From Oscillospiraceae bacterium (GTDB taxonomy: Bacteria; Bacillota; Clostridia; Oscillospirales; Oscillospiraceae), in the NCBI GenBank assembly GCA_015068335.1, contig SVKT01000002.1, positions 1 to 35,696 on the forward strand: a DNA stretch of 35,696 bases. Direction: 5' to 3'. Below the pieces are notes generated by a model, which ran no database searches, was not told where the DNA came from, and saw only the letters and a list, made by a program, of their open reading frames with translations. This document shows, one piece after another, positions 24,851 to 32,105 of the stretch. Every line of letters begins with the position of its first letter. Within the stretch, counting starts at the first letter, position 1. The translations under genes and the position numbers were made by a program.

Positions 24851-26170
24851 ATGCAGGTAAAGAAAATCGTTGCGATTTTTTATCTTATGTACACGGCGTA
24901 TATTCTGATCATCTGCGGGATGACGGACATCACCGTGTTATATATCCTGCCGGCACTGGGTGCGCTGTGGCTGTCCTATGCGTGCTTTGCCGGGGGGGCA
25001 AGGCTGTCGGGAAGGCTGCAAACGCAGCGGATACCGATCTCCCTGCCGAACTACATTTCTCTGCGGCCGGGAGAGCAGGCCCTTTTGTGGGCGGCTGCGA
25101 TCTTCGGCTCGATGGTGTGCTCTGTGTTTGTGGTGCACTTTTATACCGGTATGTGGCCTGCCGCCGTTGTGAGAAATCTGCTTACCGGCGTTTCCAATTA
25201 CTATACCTACGCGTACTATTTCGCAGAGTATGTGGCGGATCTATCCGCCTTTGCCAAACTGCCGTATATCCTGATGAATGCGTTTATTATGGCGGTGTTT
25301 GCCTTTGGCGTTGTGTACTGGGGCTTCCGGCCAAGGGTCACGCCGGGCGCGCTGCTGATGGCGCTGCTGTGCAGTGCGGGCTATCTCTGCGTTTCCGTGG
25401 GACGAGGCACCAACATTGAACTGTATCTGTTTGTGATCCTTGTGGTGTATATCATTCTTCGCAGGGTGAAACTGGCGCTGGCGCTGGACCATTTCAGCGC
25501 AAGGATCATCAAGACCCTGCTGCTTTGCTTTTGCGTGGGCCTTGCGCTGGTGGCGGTGTACTATGTGGTGCTGGACGCCCGCGGCTACCATCCGCAGGTG
25601 TGGATCACCGAGGACATTATGTATGATTCCTCCACGCTGATCGCCCGGTATCTGCCGACCTTTGCGCTTTTGATCCTGAACCTGTTTGGCTACCTGGGCT
25701 TCGGCCTGTTTTATATTGCGTCCTTTATGCAGGAAGTATGGGTCGCAAGCCCTGTGAATTTTCTGGCGGCCTTCCTTCCGGGCGGCTATTCGCTGCTGGT
25801 GGGGGAGAACACCATCAGCATTATGGAGCGCACCATCGACGTAGGTGTCAAATGGCACGCGGATCTGATCAACGGGGTCAATACCTTTGGCATTTTCGGG
25901 CTCTTTCTGCTGATCGGCCTGCTGGGCTTTGTCTGTGAGAAACAGGAGGCTCTGGGCGGCCAGTGGAGCCATATGCTGGAATTTCTGATCCTTCTGCAAA
26001 TGCTTTCTTTTCCTGTGGGAAATTTTGTTGTGGTTTCCAGCGGCACACGGATCCTGGCGCTGCTGGTGATCGCAGCATCTGTCGTAAGACGCCGCCCGCA
26101 AACGGCTGCGGCAAATGCCGCGGCGCCGGCAGAGGGCACAGAGCAGAACATAACACAACAGATGGGATAA
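24851..26170 (+). CDS. Oligosaccharide repeat-unit polymerase, Wzy-like
   Basis: A 439-residue protein with about ten to twelve hydrophobic segments starting at residue 5. It has no clear catalytic motif, as is usual for Wzy proteins, but shows the Wzy-like stretch SVGRGTNIELYLFVILVVY in the middle and a large non-membrane loop with HPQVWITEDIMYDSS before FALLILNLFGYLGFGLFY. It should polymerise flipped repeat units at the outer face of the membrane. Position beside copolymerase and flippase genes supports this. The C-terminal 30 residues are polar and Ala-rich. Confidence 0.72.
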   Translation: MQVKKIVAIFYLMYTAYILIICGMTDITVLYILPALGALWLSYACFAGGARLSGRLQTQRIPISLPNYISLRPGEQALLWAAAIFGSMVCSVFVVHFYTGMWPAAVVRNLLTGVSNYYTYAYYFAEYVADLSAFAKLPYILMNAFIMAVFAFGVVYWGFRPRVTPGALLMALLCSAGYLCVSVGRGTNIELYLFVILVVYIILRRVKLALALDHFSARIIKTLLLCFCVGLALVAVYYVVLDARGYHPQVWITEDIMYDSSTLIARYLPTFALLILNLFGYLGFGLFYIASFMQEVWVASPVNFLAAFLPGGYSLLVGENTISIMERTIDVGVKWHADLINGVNTFGIFGLFLLIGLLGFVCEKQEALGGQWSHMLEFLILLQMLSFPVGNFVVVSSGTRILALLVIAASVVRRRPQTAAANAAAPAEGTEQNITQQMG

Positions 26171-26185
26171 AAGAGGGGAAACGAT

Positions 26186-27499
26186 ATGAACGATACCATT
26201 ACGACAACAGAACTGATTGCGCTGGTGATCCGGGGCGGGAAAAAGATCCTCTGCGCCGCTTTGGTGTGTGCGGTGCTGCTGGGCGCTGTGCAGGCGAGCG
26301 TTGAGATTCGCGGCAAAGACAGCGAACTGGCCACCAAGGAGGAGGAAGAATACTACCAGGAACTCCGCCGTCTGGAAAAAACCGTTGCCCGGGAAGAAGA
26401 GCGCCTTGCGGAGCGGCAGGAGTATCTTGACAACAGCCTCTATATGAAACTGAATCCGTATGATATCTATACCACGACCATTTCTCTGGCGGTGGCGGAT
26501 CTGGACTACGAGGCGGTCCATCAGGCTTATCTGGAAGATGTGCCGGTGGAATACCTGACGAATAAGATCGTCAACTACTATCTGACGCTGTGGAACGCGG
26601 CGGATCTCCCCTCTGTGCTGGGTCTGCCTGCGTATGAGGCGGTTGCCGAAAAATACGTGCGCGAACTGGTGTCTGTAACGGCAGCGGGCGACGGCGGCCT
26701 GACGATCCTGGCAGTGGGAGCCGATGCGGCGCAGAGTGAAGCGCTGGCAAGCGCTGCGCAGGATCTGCTGCACGCCAAGCAGGCGGCAGTTGCTGCCGGC
26801 TCCTATGACCACGCATTTTCCCTTTTGGGCAATACCACCAAGGGCATCATTGATTACGGTATGGCAACGGCTCAGCAGGAACGGTATGACGATCTGGATC
26901 TCATCAAAGAAAATATTATCGACGCGAAACTGAAAATGAGAGAACTGTCGGCTCCGGATTCCGGGGCAGTCGCCGTCATTAAACTGGTGATCGCCGGTGC
27001 GTTCATTGGCGCCGTGGCGGCCTGCCTGTGGATCTGCCTGCAAGGCATTCTGGGCGGCAAGGTGCTGTCCTCCCATCAGGTGGAGCGCACGTTCCAACTC
27101 CCCATTCTGGGTTCTGCGGAGCGCAGCACGGGCCTGTTTGTCCGCGGGGCAAACGCCGTGGCCGGGGAGCGTATGTGGCGGGATCAGACCCAGGCGCTGG
27201 ATTATATCGGGCAGCGGGCAAAGGTGCTGTGTGCCGGTAAGAAGATCCTGCTCACCTCCACGCTGCCCTGCGCGGCTGACTGTGCAGCGGTGCAGGCGCT
27301 GACCGCCGCTGTGGGCGAGGAGCACGTGCGGTTTGTGGCAGATTTTCTGCACGATCCCGATGCCGTGCAGTCTATGGCGGAATGCGAGGAAGTGCTGCTT
27401 CTGGAAGCGGTCGGCCGCACGAAACTGTCTGCGGTGTCTGCGGTGGTGGATGCCGCCCGCCGCTGCGGCTGCCCCGTCAGCGGATTTGTGCTGATTTGA
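26186..27499 (+). CDS. Wzz-like polysaccharide copolymerase with degenerate C-terminal kinase-like domain
   Basis: A 437-residue protein. Membrane segment 1 is at about residues 20-38, followed by a charged coiled coil (about 47-82), an extracytoplasmic helical region, and membrane segment 2 at about 262-287. This is the PCP/Wzz topology. The remaining 150 residues are cytoplasmic: KKILLTSTLPCAADCAAVQAL near 350 sits where a BY-kinase has its P-loop but lacks the GxxGxGK sequence, and the end EEVLLLEAVGRTKLSAVSAVV resembles the end of BY-kinases. It may regulate chain length with an inactive kinase-like platform. The copolymerase call is good; the relic-kinase call is tentative. Confidence 0.7.
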   Translation: MNDTITTTELIALVIRGGKKILCAALVCAVLLGAVQASVEIRGKDSELATKEEEEYYQELRRLEKTVAREEERLAERQEYLDNSLYMKLNPYDIYTTTISLAVADLDYEAVHQAYLEDVPVEYLTNKIVNYYLTLWNAADLPSVLGLPAYEAVAEKYVRELVSVTAAGDGGLTILAVGADAAQSEALASAAQDLLHAKQAAVAAGSYDHAFSLLGNTTKGIIDYGMATAQQERYDDLDLIKENIIDAKLKMRELSAPDSGAVAVIKLVIAGAFIGAVAACLWICLQGILGGKVLSSHQVERTFQLPILGSAERSTGLFVRGANAVAGERMWRDQTQALDYIGQRAKVLCAGKKILLTSTLPCAADCAAVQALTAAVGEEHVRFVADFLHDPDAVQSMAECEEVLLLEAVGRTKLSAVSAVVDAARRCGCPVSGFVLI

Positions 27500-27520
27500 T
27501 TTGGCAGTCAGGCTGACAGT

Positions 27521-28738
27521 ATGAAAAACGATTCTCTGTCCGGCTCTTTGAAGGGTCGGGTGGCCAGTATCGCGGGAGACTTTGTCGTTCACATCCTGGC
27601 CTTTTTGATCTACACGGTGGCGCGCCAGATCATCGTGTTCCCGGTGCTGGCGCACCACTTGGCAGACGATGTGTACGGTATGCTTCTGACGGTGGTGGGC
27701 TTTGCCAATGTCTGCACGGCGCTGATCGGCGGCTCGCTGAACAATATCCGCCTGATCCGTGATGCGCAGTATCAGGAAAAGGGGGAACTGGGCGATTTCC
27801 AGATCCTCGGCGCGGTGGGCTCCGGCGTTTCGGTGGTTGTTGCCGCGGTCTTGTGGGCGGTGTTCCGTCTGCACGCGCTGACGGCGCTGCTGCTGGCCCT
27901 TTATCTTGTGGTTTCCAATTACTATCAGTATGCAACGGCGTTTTATCGTCTGAAACTGGATTTCAAGCGCAACCTGATCGCTTACAGCATCTCTGCCGGC
28001 GTGTATGTGCTGGCGGCGTTCTGCCTGGCCACGCCGCTGCTGTGGCCTGCGGTGTTCCTGCTGGGCGAAGGGGCGGGACTGGCCTATTGCATCGTGACCA
28101 CGAAGTTCCATCGAGAGCCCTTCCGCCGCACGGCCCTTATGGCGGCCACGGCAAAGGACTTTGTGGGCTATATGATGACCAACCTGGTGGGCAACCTGCT
28201 GACCTATGCCGACCGCTTCATCGTCTTTGCGGCGATGAGTGCCGCCAGCGTGTCCTACTATTCCACGGCCTCTTTCTTCGGCAAGAGCGCCGCGCTGGTT
28301 ATGACGCCGGTGGCCAGTGTGCTTCTGGGCTACTTTGCGCAGAAGAACTTTAAGCCCTCAAAGAAATTGTTTGCCCTGATCAACGGCATTTCGCTGGCCT
28401 GTATTGCAGCCTTTCTGCTGGTCAGTCAGGTGCTGGCGCCCTGGGTCACGAAACTGCTCTATCCCACGTTGTTCCAACAGTCGGCGCCCTATATTTTCCT
28501 GGCGAATCTGGGCGCTATGCTGGGGATTGCCGCCGTGATGGCGCAGCCGATGATTTTGAAGAGTTGCTCCATCAAGTGGGTCCTGGCGATCCAGATCCTG
28601 TACGGCGCGGTGTATCTGGCCGCGGCGCTGTGGTTGCTTCCGCTGTATGGACTGTACGGCTTTTGCTGGGCAACGATCCTTTCCGGCGCTGTGCGGATGC
28701 TGGCGTTGTATATCCTGGGTTTCCTCAAACTTCCCTGA
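27521..28738 (+). CDS. Polysaccharide flippase, Wzx-like (MOP superfamily)
   Basis: A 405-residue protein with about twelve hydrophobic segments and the MOP-superfamily look: a basic N-terminus, an early segment LAFLIYTVARQIIVFPVLAHHL, GYMMTNLVGNLLTYADRFIVFAAM near residue 210, and a C-terminal membrane block ending at GFLKLP. It moves the completed lipid-linked repeat unit across the membrane. It is the last gene of the operon, followed at six bases by a strong terminator. The Shine-Dalgarno is weak, so its translation may depend partly on the upstream gene, whose stop is 21 bases away. Confidence 0.8.
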   Translation: MKNDSLSGSLKGRVASIAGDFVVHILAFLIYTVARQIIVFPVLAHHLADDVYGMLLTVVGFANVCTALIGGSLNNIRLIRDAQYQEKGELGDFQILGAVGSGVSVVVAAVLWAVFRLHALTALLLALYLVVSNYYQYATAFYRLKLDFKRNLIAYSISAGVYVLAAFCLATPLLWPAVFLLGEGAGLAYCIVTTKFHREPFRRTALMAATAKDFVGYMMTNLVGNLLTYADRFIVFAAMSAASVSYYSTASFFGKSAALVMTPVASVLLGYFAQKNFKPSKKLFALINGISLACIAAFLLVSQVLAPWVTKLLYPTLFQQSAPYIFLANLGAMLGIAAVMAQPMILKSCSIKWVLAIQILYGAVYLAAALWLLPLYGLYGFCWATILSGAVRMLALYILGFLKLP

Positions 28739-28743
28739 AAAGC

Positions 28744-28778
28744 AGATCCCCGCTGTCCGTCGGACAGCGGGGATCTTT
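28744..28778. terminator. Terminator of the polysaccharide operon, converging with phage locus B
   Basis: A perfect 15-bp stem (28744-28758 with 28762-28776, loop GTC) with a short T-run on the + strand and GCTTTT on the minus strand. It lies between the flippase stop and the last gene of locus B and can serve both. Confidence 0.85.
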
Positions 28779-28793
28779 CTGCGCCTGCGGCGT

Positions 28794-28934
28794 TTATTTT
28801 TCCAGAGCGGCGGTGAGCGCGGCGATCTCCGCCCCGGTCAGGCGGGGATAGTCTTTCAGGATCGCTTTCAGCGCCTCGCCTCTGTCCATTCTGCGGCGCA
28901 CGACCCGCAGCAGGACTTTCAAAGCGGTGGTCAT
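28794..28934 (-). CDS. Small phage-locus protein (XkdX position)
   Basis: A 46-residue protein: starts MTTALKVLLRVVRRRMDRGE and ends AALTAALEK. Its ATG overlaps the stop of the upstream gene (ATGA), which makes it very likely a real gene despite its size. Basic N-terminal half and a D-RGEALKAIL-DYP-LT pattern suggest two short helices. By position it corresponds to the small XkdX-type gene after the fibre. I do not recognise a function. Confidence 0.6.
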   Translation of the reverse strand: MTTALKVLLRVVRRRMDRGEALKAILKDYPRLTGAEIAALTAALEK

Positions 28935-29191
28935 TCTGCGTCACCTCCGTAGATCAGTTCCGCCAGCAGATCTTCCAGTTCTGCCATACGGTCGGCGGGA
29001 GAGGGGTTTTCGTTCTTCCAGTCTGCCCGCAGGGTTTCAGAGCAGTCGGCACGGGAGGACAGTTCCGTCCACGGAGCCAGCGGTGCAAAGACGCCGTTGG
29101 CGGTAACGACCCTGGAATCGGTATAGGAAAGCACGTCCTGCATTTCCGTCACGACCTGTCTGGTTTCGGTGTTGTAAAGATACAGATTCAT
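28931..29191 (-). CDS. Small fibre-associated phage protein (XkdW position)
   Basis: An 86-residue acidic protein starting MNLYLYNTETRQVVTEM, with GGAGG before the ATG. The first 50 residues look beta-rich (YLYNTETRQVV, TANGVFAPLAPW), and the last 20 form an acidic helix. Directly downstream of the tail fibre gene it probably assists fibre assembly or attachment, as XkdW-like genes are thought to do. That role rests on position only. Confidence 0.6.
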   Translation of the reverse strand: MNLYLYNTETRQVVTEMQDVLSYTDSRVVTANGVFAPLAPWTELSSRADCSETLRADWKNENPSPADRMAELEDLLAELIYGGDAE

Positions 29192-29205
29192 CCGGCATTC
29201 CTCCT

Positions 29206-30267
29206 TTACGCGGTGGGTGTCCCGTCGGGATAAACGATCAGACCGCCCTGATTCAGATTGGAGGCGGCGCCAAACGTTTCGTCCACATCGATGCCCATTG
29301 TGATAATGGCGCCGTGCTGTACGATGGCGCCGATGGTGTTGTCGGCATATGTGCCGTTGTGGACGGCCAGTCGTCCGGTGCCGCTCCCCTGTAAGGCGAT
29401 CCAGAAGTTTTGGATCGTGGGATTATCCAGAAAAACTTTGGAACGGTCGAAGTGGAGACCGTAAGCGGAGGGAGCGCCGGCGCCGTTCAGGACGCAGGAG
29501 GACAGCCGCACGTTGGCGCAGTTTGCAATGTACAGCGCCTGACCGTATTGTTCGGCGGCCCGGGGAGCAAAGGAACTGCTTGTCATAGAGACCGGCAGGG
29601 AGATTTCCTGCAAAATGACTTCCTGAGCAAACTCGCCGCCGAAGAGTTGCAAACTGCCGCTTCCGTAGAAGGAGGAGATGGTGATCTTCTCCTCCACGGC
29701 GCCGGACACATAGATGCTCAGATGCTTGGTGAGCAGTTTGGGGATGGCGTCCAAATACGCTTGCAGCGCCGAGGCTTCCACAACGGCGGTTTCGGAGGGC
29801 ACCGCAGCGGCGGTGACCTGCGTGCGGATGGGGGCAAAGGCCTCTTCCGTGATCAGACCGGCGGGGGCGCAAAGAATGTGGATCTCCTGGGCCTGGGCAA
29901 GCGTTTCTTCCAGATAAAAGCGCAGCACCATCCGGGAAGCGGGAGAGATGGCGATGGGGGCGTCCGGACGGTATACCTTGTACAGGATTTCTCCCTCATC
30001 GGGATCGGTGGCGAAAACACCCACCTCCGTCAGGAGATATTCGCCGGAGGCTTCTGCGGCAACCAGGATCGCCGGCAGGGTGGCGATGTTTTCGGAAAAA
30101 ACGGGGGAATTGACCGCCAGCGCCTGCATCGGCTGGTCCAACTGGGTGGCGGAATCAGAGGTGGCGCCGCAGCCGGCCGCCACGCGGGTAATGGTCAGGG
30201 GCGCGCCGATGCCCGACTTTGCGGACAAAGCCAGCCCCTTTTGCGTATAGAAACCGTGTACTTCCAT
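29206..30267 (-). CDS. Phage tail fibre/short tailspike (tail-collar type N-terminus)
   Basis: A 353-residue protein. Residues 1 to about 150 match the phage tail-collar fibre domain: FYTQKGLALSAKSGIGAPLTITRVAAG at the start and LTEVGVFATDPDEGEILYKVYR near 100. From about 180 on there are short beta strands in repeating turns (ANCANVRLSSCVLNG, DNPTIQNFWIALQGSG, HNGTYADNTIGAIVQHG), as in a right-handed beta-helix, so it may form a compact trimeric spike that binds a surface glycan. No catalytic residues can be assigned. In PBSX-type phages this gene follows XkdU, but here it follows the scaffold-like gene with a 15-base gap containing AAAGGAG. Confidence 0.8.
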   Translation of the reverse strand: MEVHGFYTQKGLALSAKSGIGAPLTITRVAAGCGATSDSATQLDQPMQALAVNSPVFSENIATLPAILVAAEASGEYLLTEVGVFATDPDEGEILYKVYRPDAPIAISPASRMVLRFYLEETLAQAQEIHILCAPAGLITEEAFAPIRTQVTAAAVPSETAVVEASALQAYLDAIPKLLTKHLSIYVSGAVEEKITISSFYGSGSLQLFGGEFAQEVILQEISLPVSMTSSSFAPRAAEQYGQALYIANCANVRLSSCVLNGAGAPSAYGLHFDRSKVFLDNPTIQNFWIALQGSGTGRLAVHNGTYADNTIGAIVQHGAIITMGIDVDETFGAASNLNQGGLIVYPDGTPTA

Positions 30268-30282
30268 AGGATACTCCTTTCG

Positions 30283-30573
30283 TCAGCGAATGCGGCGCAC
30301 GCCGCGGGGGAGCCGCTGGGGCGTGGGAGGGGTCATCAGGGGCGGCTGCTGGGGAAGGCGCTTGCGGACGTCTTCGGTGAGGGCTGCCTGGTAGGCGCTG
30401 CAAAACTGCTCGGTCCTCGCGTCGGTGTCGCGGTCATCTGCACCCACCAGCAGAGAGGAAAAAGCGGTGGGGATGCCTGCCGCTTCCAGAGCGGTCTGGG
30501 CGCGGGACTGCTGGATGCGCTGGTGCTTTTCCAGACGCAGGGCTTCCAGTTCCTGCTTTTCTTCTTCGGTCAT
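30283..30573 (-). CDS. Scaffold-like phage protein (DUF4355/GP20 type)
   Basis: A 96-residue protein starting MTEEEKQELEAL with AAGGAG eight bases upstream. A TTG codon at 30591 overlapping the portal stop would add six residues but has no such site. The pattern of charged helix, then SRAQTALEAAGIPTAFSSLLVGADDRD and a Pro/Arg-rich basic tail, is like the C-terminal half of phage scaffold proteins of the DUF4355/GP20 group. These guide capsid assembly. Family members often have about 150-200 residues, so this is short, lacking most of the N-terminal coiled coil. The capsid gene it would serve is 19 kb away in locus A. Confidence 0.6.
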   Translation of the reverse strand: MTEEEKQELEALRLEKHQRIQQSRAQTALEAAGIPTAFSSLLVGADDRDTDARTEQFCSAYQAALTEDVRKRLPQQPPLMTPPTPQRLPRGVRRIR

Positions 30574-30587
30574 CTTAAAAACTCCTT

Positions 30588-31847
30588 TCAACGGTCGGGC
30601 TGCTGGCTGCGCTGCAAATCCTCTGCCTTTCTGCGCAGTTCGTCGTCCACGTCGCTCACCCAGGGCAGTTGTTCCAGAATGGTTCGCTGGGACAGCACGG
30701 GAGACAGGGATAGCAGCGTTGCTGCCAGTTCGGCGTGGTTCTGGGGCAGATTTTTGTAGAAGGTGATGTGACCCTGGGTCAGATCCACCGGAGCGCCCAG
30801 CAGAGAATACCCGCCGGAGAGGGTTTTCAGCAGGTGATGCATCCCCTCGGTAAAACTCCGCTCCTTGGCCGCTCTGACCTGTTCAATGCCCCACAGTTTG
30901 TATTGCAGCGCCACACCGGAGGCGTTGCCGGAAAAACTTTCGTCAGAGAGATCCGGCGTCATAGAAAGTTGCAGGATGCTGCGGCGCAGGTTGTTTTCCA
31001 ACTGGGCCAGCGCCTCGTGGTTCAGGTTTTTCACCACGAATTCTGCCCGGCCTCCCTCTGCCAGAGAGAGGACACGGGTGCGGTTGGCGTTGTCGATGTC
31101 CCCCTGTGTTGTCCCCTGCATCCCGTAGAGCGCGAGGAACGCATTGGCCACGGACTGCATATCGTCCATCGCGCCGGAGAGCAGGAGGTTGTAGGAATCC
31201 ACCAGATCGGTCACCATTTCAAAGTCTCCGGTCCGCTGGCAGTTGTTGGAGAAGGGGATCAGGGCGACAGCGCCCAGCGGGTTTTCCTCCGGCGTGCCGA
31301 AGCGGACGCGCTGGCCGTCCCAGAGGAACGGTGTGTTTCTGCCTGCTTGGTAAAGCACGCCGCCGGTCGTGCCCTCGGCCTGACGAAATAGCCGCACGCA
31401 AGCCAGCAGAGGGTCGCCGGCCTCTGCGCTGCGCAGGGCAAAGCAGGAGCAGGGGTCGCAGCGGCAGATGTGGATGCCGCTGCGGTCCAGCCATACCAGC
31501 AGAAAGCCCTCGCCGCAGATGCTCAGATCTCTGCCGATGTCAAAGAGCGTGTGCTCCATAGAAAGGGCGGCGTAAGCCCGGGCGTCCTCTGCTCTGGTGT
31601 AGGACAGAGTAGGGGGAAGACCGAGAAAATAGCCGGTCTGCACCTCTGTGATGTAGCGGGGGAAGGGGACGCGCAACTGGTTGTTGGGGCGACCCCGGAC
31701 GGCCTCCCCCTTGGGGACGGGCTGTTCGCCCCGATAGTAATCCATCAGCCGTTCCCTGTGGGGGCGGACACGGCGGAAGAATTCGGCCACGGCGTCAGAG
31801 AGGGTGTCCTCTGTCAGCGGCCCGACGCAAATGATATCCTGATTCAA
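30588..31847 (-). CDS. Phage portal protein (SPP1 gp6-like)
   Basis: A 419-residue portal. The start is TTG at 31847, set by AGGAGGT six bases upstream; the frame stays open far upstream but overlaps the opposite-strand dehydratase gene and was rejected. Family features are RLMDYYRGEQPVPKG near residue 35, RYITEVQTGYFLG near 63, ALIPFSNNCQRTGDFEMVTDLVDSYN (about 215-240) and SGVALQYKLWGIEQ near 325. The portal ring is the DNA entry/exit channel at the head vertex. It is the first gene of locus B; no terminase gene precedes it, and the next gene upstream is divergent. Confidence 0.9.
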   Translation of the reverse strand: MNQDIICVGPLTEDTLSDAVAEFFRRVRPHRERLMDYYRGEQPVPKGEAVRGRPNNQLRVPFPRYITEVQTGYFLGLPPTLSYTRAEDARAYAALSMEHTLFDIGRDLSICGEGFLLVWLDRSGIHICRCDPCSCFALRSAEAGDPLLACVRLFRQAEGTTGGVLYQAGRNTPFLWDGQRVRFGTPEENPLGAVALIPFSNNCQRTGDFEMVTDLVDSYNLLLSGAMDDMQSVANAFLALYGMQGTTQGDIDNANRTRVLSLAEGGRAEFVVKNLNHEALAQLENNLRRSILQLSMTPDLSDESFSGNASGVALQYKLWGIEQVRAAKERSFTEGMHHLLKTLSGGYSLLGAPVDLTQGHITFYKNLPQNHAELAATLLSLSPVLSQRTILEQLPWVSDVDDELRRKAEDLQRSQQPDR

Positions 31848-31902
31848 CGATTGACCTCCTTTTCGGTTTTTTTCAGTGTAGGAGGGATCGGTGAGATGTA
31901 CT

Positions 31903-32008
31903 TGGGAAGAAAAACAGGAAAATGCTTCCGGGAAAACGGACATTTGGGAAGGAACGTGACGCAGCCTCTTCCCGGAATTTTGACAAAAACCTTTCCATCG
32001 TCGGGAAA
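31903..32008. repeat. Cluster of GGGAA motifs in the portal/pglF divergent intergenic region
   Basis: GGGAA occurs at 31904, 31930, 31946 and 32003 on the + strand, and TTCCC at 31969, in a 258-base region between divergent genes. Contexts include TTGGGAAG twice and CGGGAAAA twice. The spacing is irregular, so these are possible regulator sites rather than a proven array. No gene is seen in this gap. Confidence 0.3.
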
Positions 32009-32020
32009 ATGTGATATATT
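31992..32020 (+). promoter_or_regulatory. Possible extended -10 promoter of the pglF-like gene
   Basis: TTTCCA (31992-31997), a 17-base spacer and TATATT (32015-32020) with TG one base before the -10. A better -35-like TTGACA (31980-31985) is too far away for this -10. It would leave a leader of about 78 bases before the ATG. Confidence 0.5.
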
Positions 32021-32105
32021 GCGAGTTGAAAAAGTGCGTGCCGCCCCGAAGGGTCTGGCGCGCTTTCGGTACGAGATAGACGGAATGTGAAAGGCTGACA
32101 GGAAT

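Noticed and set aside
25241-28111. A 956-codon open frame on the minus strand
   Set aside because: It runs antisense through the polymerase, copolymerase and flippase genes and is rich in His, Gln and Arg, as expected for a shadow of GC-rich coding sequence.
3103-31847. Prophage attachment sites
   Set aside because: I saw no tRNA gene, integrase or convincing flanking direct repeat around either phage locus. Edges are terminators and ordinary host genes.
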